Positions 17,229 through 26,456 are shown, numbered from the stretch's first letter. The stretch: 45,966 nt of DNA from CAZUZS01 sp964624795 (GCA_964624795.1 CAZUZS010000037.1:1-45966), one strand, 5' to 3'. Numbers and translations: made by a program. The notes: generated from the sequence alone by a model not told the origin.

Positions 17229-18335
17229 TTAGCCGGGCATTACGCTTGACAGATTGAATAAAGGTAAATATATTGAGATCAGAATGAGGCCAATAATGAT
17301 TCCCAATACGACAATGATGACTGGTTCAATAACCGAAGATAATGTCTCGATGGAACTGTCCAGCTCTTTTTCAAGATGCGCGGCAATTTTTGATAACATG
17401 AATGGCAATTCGGCCGTTTCCTCACCAACTGCGATCATTTGAATCACCATTAACGGGAAGACGTTAGACTGATTCAGTGCATGCGTGAGTTTCTCCCCTT
17501 TCGAGGCATAATATTTCATGGTCAAGATATCCCGACGGACGAAGTAGTTTTGTGAGGATTGTGCCGTTATATCGAGAGCATGCAGTAATGATATCCCGCT
17601 TTCTAACAGCGTCCCCAAAGTCCTGCAAAAGGAAGAAATGTAATTTTTCCTGACAAGGCCCCCAATAAAGGGTATGCTGATAATTATCCGGTTCCAGAAG
17701 ATTTGAAACCGTGGATGGGTTTTGAACCTGTTGATTAAAAATAGAACAATCAAAACCGTTAAAAGGAATACCGGTATGTTGTTCTTTAGAAAATTGCTGG
17801 TATTCAGAACATAAACGGTAATAGTTGGGAGTTGAGAATTAAATTCCCTGAATATCCCCGAAAACGCTGGAATCACATAAAAAAGGATAAAGCTTAGAGA
17901 TGCAAGTGCAACACTGATGATAATCAGGGGATAGGTCATGGCCTGCATCAGTTTCTTTTTTAAGTCACTCATTTTCTCAAGATATATAGAGATGCGATCC
18001 AACATTTCATCCAACTTTCCTGTCAGTTCGCCCACCTCTACCAGGTTGACATAAAAATCACTGAAAAGATAAGGGTATGTCCTTAAGGTCTCGGCAAACG
18101 CCGATCCACCCTTTATCTTATTGAGCAAACTCTCCAAAATACTCTTCAGAATTTTGTTTTTGCTCTGAAAAACCAATAGCTGCAAGCTGTCGATAAGATG
18201 CAGTCTGGCGCTCAGCATAATTGACAAATCCCTGGTTAATCCACTGAGGTGCCTTTTAACTATTCTCCTCTGTACGAAATTTAATTTGCCGGCAGACTCA
18301 TTTTTGATCACGTTGATCATTATGGGAGCGCTCAT
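17229..18335 (-). CDS. gspF: Type II secretion inner-membrane platform protein (GspF/PilC family)
   Basis: This polytopic inner-membrane protein is the platform on which the assembly ATPase acts. At 368 aa it is close to the family norm (~400). Two homologous T2SSF domains are visible: one near residues 30-150 (LTRDLSIMLSARLHLIDSLQLL, then YVNLVEVGELTGKLDEMLD) and one near 235-355 (FCRTLGTLLESGISLLHALDI, then QMIAVGEETAELPFMLSKIA). Hydrophobic helices follow each, with a third at the C-terminus (PVIIVVLGIIIGLILISIYL). Its start overlaps the stop of the sigma-54 regulator by 4 nt (ATGA), indicating translational coupling. Confidence 0.93.
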   Translation of the reverse strand: MSAPIMINVIKNESAGKLNFVQRRIVKRHLSGLTRDLSIMLSARLHLIDSLQLLVFQSKNKILKSILESLLNKIKGGSAFAETLRTYPYLFSDFYVNLVEVGELTGKLDEMLDRISIYLEKMSDLKKKLMQAMTYPLIIISVALASLSFILFYVIPAFSGIFREFNSQLPTITVYVLNTSNFLKNNIPVFLLTVLIVLFLINRFKTHPRFQIFWNRIIISIPFIGGLVRKNYISSFCRTLGTLLESGISLLHALDITAQSSQNYFVRRDILTMKYYASKGEKLTHALNQSNVFPLMVIQMIAVGEETAELPFMLSKIAAHLEKELDSSIETLSSVIEPVIIVVLGIIIGLILISIYLPLFNLSSVMPG

Positions 18336-19684
18336 ATACTTTGCCCCCCTTGTATCCCTAGCTTTTTCAAGCGGTATTGAAGGTTTTGTCGAGAAATACC
18401 CAGGCTTTGGGCAGCCTCCGTCACATTCTGATGCTTTTGTTTTAAAACTTCAAGGATTTTAACTTTTTCTTTTCCTTGAAGAAATTGTTTAAGGGATTCA
18501 GCATTTTCATTCTTGTCTAATTCAGGATCACCTATAACATCAAAGAGGTCATGGGCGCAAAGGATATCCTTCAGAGGATCCTTCTTTGTCAAAACCTTAA
18601 AAATGATATTCTCTAGCTCCCGCACATTACCCGGATATCCCAACCTCCTCAAAGCATTGAAAAAATCGGGATGAACTTTCATGGTGCTGTCAGGATAGTA
18701 TTTATAAAGAAATTTGTTCATGAAATATTTTGAAAGCATATCAATATCTTCTGCACGCTCACGCAGTGGGGGAATTTTGATCTCAAAACGGCTCATGCGA
18801 TAGTAGAGATCTTCCCGAAATTTCCCTTTTTCAACCAAGTCATGTAAATCTCTGTTTGATAATGCAATAAAACGAACATCAAATCTTTGTACTTTTTGAC
18901 TTCCAACCGGAAACATTTCCTTGTTCTCTATTGCTCTCAGGAATTTTGCCTGCAGGTTGATATTGATTTCGGATATTTCATCAAGAACAAGTGTCCCATT
19001 ATTGGCCTTCAACAGATGTCCTTCCGAATCGGCATTGGCGCCGGTGAAGGCGCCTTTTTTATACCCAAAGAACTCGGACTCAAACAAAGTCGGATTTATG
19101 GCGGCGCAGTTGACAAAATGGATAGGGCAATCCCTTCGGTTTCCGGAATTGTGGACATACCTTGCAAATAATTCTTTTCCGGTACCTGTTTCGCCCGAGA
19201 TCAAAACCGGCTCCGAAAAATTGCTGATGCGTCTGGCATATCTGAGCTGATCCAAAAATTTCTGATGACTCCCGACTATTTCAAAAAATCCTGAATCCAC
19301 CTGACCATCACTCTCCTCACCCAAAGATTGTCTAATAAACATTTGATCAAGGTATTGTTTTATCAGCCTGCCGCCTTCAGTTTCGAATTGACGGAATGAA
19401 ACCACCGGAAAATCCATTGACGAACAGGCCGCATTCATGTCATTAGCAATCAATAATTTCTCAATCCGGGGAGACAAGGCGTTTAATCGCCTGAAAAATT
19501 CCAGCCCATCGATTGGGATCATCTCATATTTAGACAATACAAACGCATAGCTCTCGTTCCCGAATGCTTCCAAACATTCCAAAGGATTTTGATAGGTAAT
19601 GATGTCATAGAAATCCGATAGATTCTCTCTTACAGAATCGATAGATCGTTCATCCGAATCCACATAGACCACCGCCGGGTACAT
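18332..19684 (-). CDS. Sigma-54-dependent enhancer-binding regulator with degenerate receiver domain
   Basis: The 450-aa protein has a receiver-like domain (1-120), an AAA+ sigma-54 activation domain (about 140-370) and a Fis-type HTH at the C-terminus (VTEAAQSLGISRQNLQYRL). The AAA+ domain shows Walker A GETGTGKELF, the sigma-54-contacting GAFTGA loop in KKGAFTGANADSEG, and DEISEININLQAKFLRAIE. In the receiver the expected phospho-acceptor Asp appears to be Lys52 (FVLSKYEMIPIDG), so ordinary phosphorylation is unlikely. It lies in the middle of the secretin operon, between GspC-like and GspF genes. The window contains -24/-12-like sites before both Rhs operons and the secretin operon, so I infer that it activates them. 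Confidence 0.9.
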   Translation of the reverse strand: MYPAVVYVDSDERSIDSVRENLSDFYDIITYQNPLECLEAFGNESYAFVLSKYEMIPIDGLEFFRRLNALSPRIEKLLIANDMNAACSSMDFPVVSFRQFETEGGRLIKQYLDQMFIRQSLGEESDGQVDSGFFEIVGSHQKFLDQLRYARRISNFSEPVLISGETGTGKELFARYVHNSGNRRDCPIHFVNCAAINPTLFESEFFGYKKGAFTGANADSEGHLLKANNGTLVLDEISEININLQAKFLRAIENKEMFPVGSQKVQRFDVRFIALSNRDLHDLVEKGKFREDLYYRMSRFEIKIPPLRERAEDIDMLSKYFMNKFLYKYYPDSTMKVHPDFFNALRRLGYPGNVRELENIIFKVLTKKDPLKDILCAHDLFDVIGDPELDKNENAESLKQFLQGKEKVKILEVLKQKHQNVTEAAQSLGISRQNLQYRLKKLGIQGGQSI

Positions 19685-19698
19685 GGTTTTCCCTCAGG

Positions 19699-20181
19699 TT
19701 AATTCATTATTTTTATATCAAAAATATGTCCTTTATGCGAAATTGTTACTTTGTCCCTTGAAATGGACTTCACACAAATCTCGTTGATAAACTCCCCTTC
19801 CCTTTTTATGAATGTTTCATTATTGGCATTAGATAATAGCGCAAGATTGCCTTTTGGATCAGTGATGAATCCAATATATTTAAAATCCGGTGCTTTGGGC
19901 TTCTCTTTTGTTTCGATTTTTTTGATCTTCTTTTTTCTCTTCTCCTTTCTTTTTGGCGCAAATGGATTCCGAATAGATTTTAAATTAACAAACATAGAAT
20001 CGCTATACCCTGCCGGCATGTTTATATCAACCTTAAATTCTTGTCTTACCATATCGCTTTTTTCAATGGATGGATCATAATTGACTCCCCATATTAGTTG
20101 ATAGAGAATAATTCCCCAGACAAATAAAGAGATACTGGATAAGAGAAATATGACGAGCCGATTACTTTTTAACGATTTCAT
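19699..20181 (-). CDS. GspC/PilP-like inner-membrane coupling protein
   Basis: The 160-aa bitopic protein has one N-terminal TM helix (LVIFLLSSISLFVWGIILYQL), then a linker with SIRNPFAPKRK and a Lys-rich stretch. A small C-terminal HR/PilP-type domain follows (FKYIGFITDPKGNLALLSN, then FIKREGEFINEICVKSIS, then DKVTISHKGHIFDIKI). Proteins of this class connect the inner-membrane complex to the periplasmic N-domains of the secretin. Its start overlaps the end of the GspM/PilO-like gene by 20 nt and it is followed 14 nt later by the regulator gene. Whether it is closer to GspC or PilP cannot be decided by eye. Confidence 0.78.
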   Translation of the reverse strand: MKSLKSNRLVIFLLSSISLFVWGIILYQLIWGVNYDPSIEKSDMVRQEFKVDINMPAGYSDSMFVNLKSIRNPFAPKRKEKRKKKIKKIETKEKPKAPDFKYIGFITDPKGNLALLSNANNETFIKREGEFINEICVKSISRDKVTISHKGHIFDIKIMN

Positions 20182-20713
20182 CGTTTGTCCGGCTGAGAAA
20201 AGCGATTATCCGTAAGGTCCCGGTCAGATCATGTGGTAATTTCTTTTCACTTTTCTCAAATTTTAGGTTCGTTATCCTGAAATTCTGACTGTTTGATTCT
20301 ATATGATGAAGAAAACCCAGTACATTCTTGTAATCACCGTTCAGCGACAAATCAATGGTGAGAAAATAGCCGAGGCTGTCACTCTCCATGGGTTGGGGAA
20401 TAATTTTGAGAAGCAAAACATGATATTTCTCAGAGATATTACCAATTATTCTGTATATGCGGGATAAATTCTCCTTACGCGGGAAATCGTTCGATAGATT
20501 CCCGATTGTGGCCTCCAATCTCTTATTTTCTGCCTGATATTCTTTGATCTTAAGCGAGAGTGATTCAACAGATTCCTTTTCATTCGACAAACTCAAAATT
20601 TCATCCAGCAATTCCAGGTTTTCCGTAATCGTGGGCATGAGAATTCGATACCCTATCAGGATAAACAGAAAAGGGGTGATAAAGAGAATATATTTCCACT
20701 TGATTTTAGACAT
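20162..20713 (-). CDS. GspM/PilO-like inner-membrane assembly protein
   Basis: The 183-aa protein has an N-terminal TM helix (YILFITPFLFILIGYRIL), a coiled coil at about 35-75 (EILSLSNEKESVESLSLKI and EYQAENKRLEATIGNL), and a ferredoxin-like domain ending in TGTLRIIAFLSR. The FLTIDLSLNGDYKNVLGFLH segment is characteristic of PilO. It would form the periplasmic lattice with the GspL/PilN part encoded by the upstream gene, which it overlaps by 8 nt. Confidence 0.82.
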   Translation of the reverse strand: MSKIKWKYILFITPFLFILIGYRILMPTITENLELLDEILSLSNEKESVESLSLKIKEYQAENKRLEATIGNLSNDFPRKENLSRIYRIIGNISEKYHVLLLKIIPQPMESDSLGYFLTIDLSLNGDYKNVLGFLHHIESNSQNFRITNLKFEKSEKKLPHDLTGTLRIIAFLSRTNDEIVKK

Positions 20714-22127
20714 ATATCACAATCTCAAATTGGATAAAATTGGCGTTGGCTTGAGGCCGTCCATATTTATTGGAGGCCTGACTAACCTTTTCCATTTTCT
20801 TAAGAATAACCTGTCTCTTAAAAGGCAACTCTTCCAGTTTCCCCAGGAAATTTGCAACATTTCTCTCATCTTTGGCAAAACCTGAAGCCAGGATTTCCTT
20901 TCCTTGCTCTTTGTTCTCCTCCATAGACATTGAGGACAGCCAAGCATCCCCCGGTAACGATTTAGCGATCTGCAGGATATAGAATGCCATATAACTCTTT
21001 TCTGTCTTTAGCTTTTCAAAATCCTGCAGCAACTGATTTAAATAGAGATTCTTTCTTCCCAGATCTTTTTTCTTTTGAAGGTATGGAAGCAGACTCGACC
21101 TCTCAGCCAAAATATTGTTTTGCCGGGAGCTTAGTACAAGATTTAGGGAGAAAAGCAGGAAATAAAGAAAGAAGATTAACAGCCCGCTGGCAAGCGTTAA
21201 TTTTAAGGTCAGATGTTTGTGAAAATCATTTTGGATTTGCAGCCTTGAGTCTTCGGTCAGGAGGTTAAGTGTCTGATTGTCGTTGCTTGTGAAGGGCATC
21301 AGGCTCAATCCAACGGCATTCCGGTAGCGGGATTCTTCCACTGACTCTCCGTTATTTAAGGTATTTTCTGAAAATTCAAGTGGAAAGGGCGATTCAACAG
21401 TTTCGCTTCCAGCATTGTGTACCAGAATATCCAAATTTTTATCATCTATCTTGTTCAAAAGAATACTTTCTGTTTTCTCGTGGAATTGGCGAATCGACAT
21501 TCTTTCGAAGGATTGAACTCGCCCATCTTCATAATCCAGGATATCGATGGTACGATCGGAATGCGAAAAAATAAAACCGGAGAACGACTCATTTGTTATT
21601 TCCTTCTGGAAGAAATGCAAACCAAACGCGCCGGGAACTAAACTTAATAATTTAGAATCAGGCAATTGTTCTATGAAATCCGAGACCTCATCGCGGCGCC
21701 CGGTTAAGACAAGGACCCTTAGACCATCTGCTGTTTCATCGAGAATCATGTGGGCAATAACTATATCACTGGAAGGGAGACTATCCGGCAGGAACAGGTT
21801 TGTATTTTGCAGCAAAAAATTTCTGATTTCCATTTGTGGAATAAATGGGATGTCAATAATTTTATACAATAACTTGTCCAGGGGGAAATTGATAACGGTA
21901 TAAGTGGATTTCAGTTTGTATTTTTCAGCTATTTCCTGAAGATTAATTTTCAACGACTTCTCTTTATCAATGGGAACTTCTATCCTTCTTAAAACTTTAT
22001 TGCGCCGGGCCCCTTTTCGCGCCCGGACAACGACGATTCTATCATCCTGAACATCGACACCCAATGAAGTGTCCGAAATCTGCAAAAATTCCTGCGCTTT
22101 GCTTAAATAGGGAGTTAAAAAAATCAT
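20706..22127 (-). CDS. GspL-like protein (PilM actin-like domain fused to PilN)
   Basis: The 473-aa protein begins with a PilM/GspL cytoplasmic domain (LGVDVQDDRIVVVRARKG near residue 22, then VINFPLDKLLYKIIDIPFI). It continues through a long actin-like region and a single TM helix near residues 312-335 (LTLASGLLIFFLYFLLFSLN). It then has a PilN-type periplasmic part with a coiled coil and a small domain (LPGDAWLSSMSMEE and ILASGFAKDERNVANFLGKL). This fused arrangement is the GspL layout, whereas many pilus systems keep pilM and pilN separate. It lies one base behind the secretin stop and overlaps the PilO-like gene, so the genes are coupled. Confidence 0.85.
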   Translation of the reverse strand: MIFLTPYLSKAQEFLQISDTSLGVDVQDDRIVVVRARKGARRNKVLRRIEVPIDKEKSLKINLQEIAEKYKLKSTYTVINFPLDKLLYKIIDIPFIPQMEIRNFLLQNTNLFLPDSLPSSDIVIAHMILDETADGLRVLVLTGRRDEVSDFIEQLPDSKLLSLVPGAFGLHFFQKEITNESFSGFIFSHSDRTIDILDYEDGRVQSFERMSIRQFHEKTESILLNKIDDKNLDILVHNAGSETVESPFPLEFSENTLNNGESVEESRYRNAVGLSLMPFTSNDNQTLNLLTEDSRLQIQNDFHKHLTLKLTLASGLLIFFLYFLLFSLNLVLSSRQNNILAERSSLLPYLQKKKDLGRKNLYLNQLLQDFEKLKTEKSYMAFYILQIAKSLPGDAWLSSMSMEENKEQGKEILASGFAKDERNVANFLGKLEELPFKRQVILKKMEKVSQASNKYGRPQANANFIQFEIVIYV

Positions 22128-22128
22128 A

Positions 22129-24033
22129 TCATCTGTCCAGATTTAATTCGGTTCCATAAGAGAGATGAGGGGTAATATAAATCAGCAGCTCACTCTTGCG
22201 CTTATCATGATTCTTATTTTGAAATATTCTGCCGATGACAGGTATACTTCCCAGGATCGGCAATTTTGTTATATTTTCGCTGTCGACAGTCTGAATGAGC
22301 CCGCCAAGAATAATGGTCTCGCCATCCTGGATGCGGACCGTCGAATTCAGTGCGCGTCGCTGAATGGTCGGTGGAACATTCGGACTCAGTTGACCGACCG
22401 GGTTGTTGAATTCCGGGTGTATTTCCACCGTTATTTCACCTGATCCGCTCACCCACGGGGTAATCTTCAGGGTAATATTTGCTTCGATTGTATGGAATTG
22501 TTCCGATTCCTGGATATAGATTTGCGAAGGATCACGTATAGGTGTGGTTGTTATCAGCTTGTAATACTGGGTTTGACCGATGGTCAAATCAGCTTCATGG
22601 CCGTTGAGTGTGGCAATCTGGGGCTTTGACCTGATATTAGCCTTGCCGACGGTTTCCAGGGCTTTTACCTGCAGGTAGAAATCAGCCGGCAGTGTACCGA
22701 TATTGGTCGCCCCAAAGTAATCTCCCACTTTCTTAAGATACTTATTTGCGGTTCCCGCTCCCCATAGAATATCGATTCCCGGAAACCACTTGTCATTTGA
22801 TCCACGGGATGAATCAAGAGCAGAACCACCGGTTAGGCCCGCGTCAACCGAGATCTCGCGTATGTCCTGGTAATTATAATCAACCACCAGGGCCTCAATG
22901 AGAATTTGCGGGATGGGATGGTCAATATTTTTAACAATTTCCTGAACATCCAGAATCACATCCTGAGAACCGGTCACCAGCAATGCGTTATGTTCCTTTA
23001 CGATTTTATATTCTGCTTTTTCCATCACCCGCTTGGGAAGCATTTCCATTATGCCATCAACCTTCAGGTGATTGAGCTTTATCAGCTTTGAGGACACCAG
23101 AACGCGACTGCTTTTATCGCCGATGAGATAAATGTCACCGTCTTTTTTGAACGTATAATCATTGGAGTTCAATATAAGATTCAGGCACTGCTCCAGGGTC
23201 AGGTTAACCGCATTGGCGGTGACCGTCCCCTTCAGTTCGCCATAAAGAAAAACATTAATATTCATCTGGCGGGATATTTCATTGATAATTTGGGCCACCG
23301 GTGCGCTTTTCACTTCGATGTCGATCAACTTTTCGTGGGTGTTTATCCAGAAATTCCTGGTCAGGCCTTTGTCGGCCGTCTCCTCCCAACCCATACGCCT
23401 TACCTGGAATACATCTCCATCCTTTTTGATCAGGTAGCCATTATTTTTCAATAGCTGGTAGAGTGCTTCTTTCAGAGGCAGCTCCTGAATAAAACCGGAA
23501 ATAGCGCCATTCACATGACGATCAACAATAATAGTCTTACCAGTCAGTTTGGAGATTTGGTACAGGGCGTCTTTCACATCTTCATTTTTAAAATCAAGGG
23601 TGATCAGGCCGTCCTTATATTGTATTACCCATTTTTTTTCCGGTGGTGGAGGCGGCTCCGGTTGCGGCGGGTTGACAATCTTATATATTTCGCCGTATCT
23701 TTTTAACTCCAGATCATTATCCCGGACGATAAATTTCAAGGCATCCGCTACCGATACATTTACCAGGTGGATTGTTACTCGTTTATCGACCGAATTATCA
23801 ATCAGGACATTTATCCGGTATTTTGTGGCAAGAACCCGTACGACATCCCGCAGGTCGGTATTTTTAAAATCCAACTCGTCTATGCGCACTTCACCGTAAG
23901 GCACTACGGAAGAATCAGTTTTAACGCTATCTGATACAGCGGCGGATAAAAACCGTGAAGGTAAAATCAGATACGAGAATGCAATAAAAATATAAAGATA
24001 ATTTTTCCTATTCAAATCGATTTCCCGGCACAA
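22129..24033 (-). CDS. gspD: Secretin, outer-membrane channel (GspD/PilQ family)
   Basis: The 634-aa outer-membrane secretin would form the exit pore. After a signal-like hydrophobic segment (YLYIFIAFSYLILPSRFLSAA) come repeated STN/N-domains: FKNTDLRDVVRVLATKYRIN, FKNEDVKDALYQISKLTGKT and VKSAPVAQIINEISRQMNIN. An N1-type domain with VKEHNALLVTGSQD follows, then the secretin core (QILIEALVVDYNYQDIREIS, VGKANIRSKPQIATLNGHEA). The core ends in IQDGETIILGGLIQTVDSEN and LPILGSIPVIGRIF. A Pro-rich linker (PPQPEPPPPPEKK) joins the first two STN domains. The start is a TTG (24033, or more likely 24015 with GGGAA upstream). It heads the operon and has a -24/-12-like site about 75-90 bp upstream. Confidence 0.93.
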   Translation of the reverse strand: MCREIDLNRKNYLYIFIAFSYLILPSRFLSAAVSDSVKTDSSVVPYGEVRIDELDFKNTDLRDVVRVLATKYRINVLIDNSVDKRVTIHLVNVSVADALKFIVRDNDLELKRYGEIYKIVNPPQPEPPPPPEKKWVIQYKDGLITLDFKNEDVKDALYQISKLTGKTIIVDRHVNGAISGFIQELPLKEALYQLLKNNGYLIKKDGDVFQVRRMGWEETADKGLTRNFWINTHEKLIDIEVKSAPVAQIINEISRQMNINVFLYGELKGTVTANAVNLTLEQCLNLILNSNDYTFKKDGDIYLIGDKSSRVLVSSKLIKLNHLKVDGIMEMLPKRVMEKAEYKIVKEHNALLVTGSQDVILDVQEIVKNIDHPIPQILIEALVVDYNYQDIREISVDAGLTGGSALDSSRGSNDKWFPGIDILWGAGTANKYLKKVGDYFGATNIGTLPADFYLQVKALETVGKANIRSKPQIATLNGHEADLTIGQTQYYKLITTTPIRDPSQIYIQESEQFHTIEANITLKITPWVSGSGEITVEIHPEFNNPVGQLSPNVPPTIQRRALNSTVRIQDGETIILGGLIQTVDSENITKLPILGSIPVIGRIFQNKNHDKRKSELLIYITPHLSYGTELNLDR

Positions 24034-24106
24034 TCCTATTCGAGCAGCTTCCTAAATTTCCCTTGGAAATGAAGATGCAGTATTCAAACAACACTAAATT
24101 ATATAC

Positions 24107-24123
24107 GACAATTACTATGCCAA
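24107..24123 (-). promoter_or_regulatory. Candidate sigma-54-like promoter of the secretin operon
   Basis: The minus strand reads TTGGCATAGTAATTGTC. TTGGCAT matches the Rhs-operon sites, and GG to GT spacing is 10 bp. A weaker palindrome-like GTAAAGATATTTTTCAC lies at 24162-24178, about 50 bp upstream of the GG. The rest of 24034-24263 is AT-rich with no gene. Confidence 0.45.
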
Positions 24124-24263
24124 ATTTTTGTCATTTCCCACAATCTATTGGTTTTGTTTAAGTAAAGATATTTTTCACTACTCACTAAGAAATCTTGATG
24201 ATTCATAAATGAAACATGTTCCACAAATAAGGGGGAAAATATCCCTGCGTATTTCCAAAATAA

Positions 24264-25016
24264 TTAATGCAACAAAACCACCACGTGAGAAATTTGCGGA
24301 AATATGCCAATGAAAATAAAGCCAATGCTGAGAAAAGGGCTAAATGGAATTCTTTCAACTTTTTTGTTCCAGATGAAATACTGGAGGCCCACGATCAGCA
24401 GCGCGCAAGAAGATGCTATAAATAGCGCTATCAGAATTAACTTCCAATCTACAAACAGACCGGCAACAAACGCCAGCTTTACATCCCCCATCCCTAACCC
24501 CTCTTTCTTTAGAAAAAAATAACTCAGGAAATAGATGGAGAGGAAAATCAAACCGGTAATGAGCGAGTTGATGAGAATGCCGCCTATTGATCTTGTATTG
24601 AAAACCAAATTCAAGAGAAGCCCGGATATTGCCATAAATATCAGCATCTTGTTGGGAATGATCCCGAACTCCATGTCGATCAGCGAAATAACGATTAATG
24701 AATAGATAAATACCAAATATAGGGCCAGCTCAACTGTCCATCCTGAAAAGTAAAAGGTAACAACCGTTATAATCCCGGTGCCCAATTCAACCAGCGGATA
24801 CCTTATCGATATTTTCTCCCTGCAATAATGACACTTACCCCTGAGAAATAGAAAACTCAGAATGGGAATATTTTGCCACCAGTCAATCCGGTGGTGGCAA
24901 TGGGGACAGAACGATCTGCCGGTCAACGTAATTTCTCTCGGCAGGCGGTAAATGCAAGCATTGAAGAAGCTGCCGATAATCAGCCCAAAAACAAAACTGG
25001 TTGAAAGCTCAAACAT
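24264..25016 (-). CDS. pilD: Prepilin leader peptidase / N-methyltransferase (PilD/GspO)
   Basis: This inner-membrane aspartyl protease would cleave the prepilin leaders of the G-, I-, J- and K-like proteins and methylate the new N-terminus. At 250 aa it is typical. The N-terminal segment SFVFGLIIGSFFNACIYRLP is followed by two zinc-binding CxxC pairs (CPHCHHRIDWWQNIPILS and GKCHYCREK). The catalytic Asp residues are in SLIDMEFGIIPN and GLGMGDVKLAF. About eight TM helices are present. It is on the same strand as the secretin operon, about 230 bp upstream of it, and probably has its own promoter. Confidence 0.95.
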   Translation of the reverse strand: MFELSTSFVFGLIIGSFFNACIYRLPREITLTGRSFCPHCHHRIDWWQNIPILSFLFLRGKCHYCREKISIRYPLVELGTGIITVVTFYFSGWTVELALYLVFIYSLIVISLIDMEFGIIPNKMLIFMAISGLLLNLVFNTRSIGGILINSLITGLIFLSIYFLSYFFLKKEGLGMGDVKLAFVAGLFVDWKLILIALFIASSCALLIVGLQYFIWNKKVERIPFSPFLSIGFIFIGIFPQISHVVVLLH

Positions 25017-25194
25017 TTAAATCCAATAGTATTAAACTAATATGAAAGATAAAGGTGAAGTTCACGTGTTCATATACAATATAAGAATCTAGTCAAGTAT
25101 AACGACATCTTTTTCCAGACCCGTCAAAAAATCAAAACAGTTACGGCACGATCAACCTAAGAAGATTTTTATCATTTCCTTTATCGGAAAAATA

Positions 25195-25239
25195 TGGCCG
25201 GCGCGGCGCGGAAGATTCTCATCCACACTGAGCCGGCCA
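25195..25239 (-). terminator. Candidate terminator after the sorting-domain protein gene
   Basis: TGGCCGGC (25195-25202) and GCCGGCCA (25232-25239) are perfect inverted repeats. On the minus strand they are followed by ATATTTTTCC. The loop is long (29 nt) but GC-rich, and the element begins 19 bp after the gene's stop. Confidence 0.5.
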
Positions 25240-25257
25240 CAAGATCAATTCAAATCA

Positions 25258-26355
25258 TTACTTCAACAAGATCATTTTTCGGGTCTCTTGATAATTTACC
25301 GCCCGCAAGGTGTAAATATATATTCCGGATGTAACCTGCCGATTCAGATCATTTAAACCATTCCATCGAATGCTGTGCAATCCTTTTTCAGAATACCCTT
25401 TAATCAGGGTAGCGATCTTTTCGCCGGTTATTGAGAACACTGCCAATTCTACCTGTCCGGCCTCCGGCTGAACAAACTGAATATTTGTGGATGGATTGAA
25501 TGGATTCGGGTAGTTTTGCAGAAGAGCAAATTGGTTCGGAACAGGAGCGACTTCAATTTCTGTTGTTGGGATGCTATTTACCTTCGCACGGTCCGGAACG
25601 GAATCCGGCACAGCAAAATATACGGTTGCGGAATAGCCGGATTGGTTGGAAGTAAAATCTACTGCTTTAATCTTATAATAAACCGTGATTGAATTGGCTA
25701 TATCTCTAATGCTTGCCCCAGTCTCCGATAAATCAACATACTGCGTGTCTGTTGAAGTAGTATCCAGTATGCTCCAGTTACCCTCGCCTCTTTTTTTCCA
25801 GATTTGGTAGTGATGCACATCTCCTTCGGGATTTCGATTCCAGCGAATTTTGGGATTATTAGACGGCGCATTGACAACAGAACGGGATAAGCCAGCCGGA
25901 GCGCCGGGTGCTACGGTATCATTCACTGAGAAAGAGCCGGAAAAACCGGATATGGTACTGTTGGTATCAACCGTCATTTCCACCTTTACCCGGTAGGTGC
26001 CATTTCCGGCGGGATTAATCAGCGTTGGATGGGAATTCCCATAATAATCTTCTGCACGAAAGACGTTAAATGACTCATTGGAAATCCGCCACGATCCCCA
26101 GGTATGAAGCGGCCCATAGTAGTTCTGAGAAGTCAGGTTTGTCCATTGTCCGGAAAAATTCTTTTGAGGACGATAGGTTACCAGCAGAAATGAATCGTAA
26201 GTCGCCTTCGCGGTAAGTGCTACTACAACATCATCAAAGTCGTAGTAAGCGGTATCCGTTGCCACAACTGAAGTGATTGTCCCCCCGGCAAAAAGAGTGA
26301 ACGGGATTAAAAATGCAAATGTGATAAGAATTAAAACTGTGATGGATCTTAACAT
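25258..26355 (-). CDS. Secreted protein with fibronectin III-like domain and FlgD/T9SS-type C-terminal sorting domain
   Basis: The 365-aa protein has a signal peptide (ITVLILITFAFLIPFTLFAG) and AGGAGG before its ATG. Residues ~25-145 form a beta-sandwich of unknown type. Residues ~150-250 look like a fibronectin type III domain (APAGLSRSV, IRWNRNPEGDVHHYQIWKKR). The last ~85 residues are the familiar sorting-type domain: LLQNYPNPFNPSTNIQF, then VFSITGEKIATLIKG, then GIYIYTLRA and a basic end. In Bacteroidota such tails direct type IX secretion. In Calditrichota-like genomes the same tail is widespread, and its route is less clear. It is a good taxonomic hint. The IS110 copy lies just upstream and may have separated it from former neighbours. 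Confidence 0.85.
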   Translation of the reverse strand: MLRSITVLILITFAFLIPFTLFAGGTITSVVATDTAYYDFDDVVVALTAKATYDSFLLVTYRPQKNFSGQWTNLTSQNYYGPLHTWGSWRISNESFNVFRAEDYYGNSHPTLINPAGNGTYRVKVEMTVDTNSTISGFSGSFSVNDTVAPGAPAGLSRSVVNAPSNNPKIRWNRNPEGDVHHYQIWKKRGEGNWSILDTTSTDTQYVDLSETGASIRDIANSITVYYKIKAVDFTSNQSGYSATVYFAVPDSVPDRAKVNSIPTTEIEVAPVPNQFALLQNYPNPFNPSTNIQFVQPEAGQVELAVFSITGEKIATLIKGYSEKGLHSIRWNGLNDLNRQVTSGIYIYTLRAVNYQETRKMILLK

Positions 26356-26394
26356 AATTGCCTCCTATGATAAAAGTTTTACTTGTATATTTAG

Positions 26395-26456
26395 AATTTT
26401 GTAATTCTTTCCACCTGTGGAGGACATAGGGCTTAGCCTTCCTGAATTACAAAATT
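26395..26456. repeat. 13-bp inverted repeat around the transposase 3' end
   Basis: AATTTTGTAATTC (26395-26407) and GAATTACAAAATT (26444-26456) are perfect inverted copies 36 bp apart. The right arm lies in the transposase C-terminal codons and the left arm beyond the stop. It could be a termination hairpin or an element-end structure. Confidence 0.5.

Noticed and set aside
14787..24033. Type IV pilus (retractile) interpretation of the secretin operon
   Set aside because: Not excluded, but no PilT-type retraction ATPase is seen, L is fused in GspL style, and pseudopilins of K/I/J type are present. The type II-like reading fits better.
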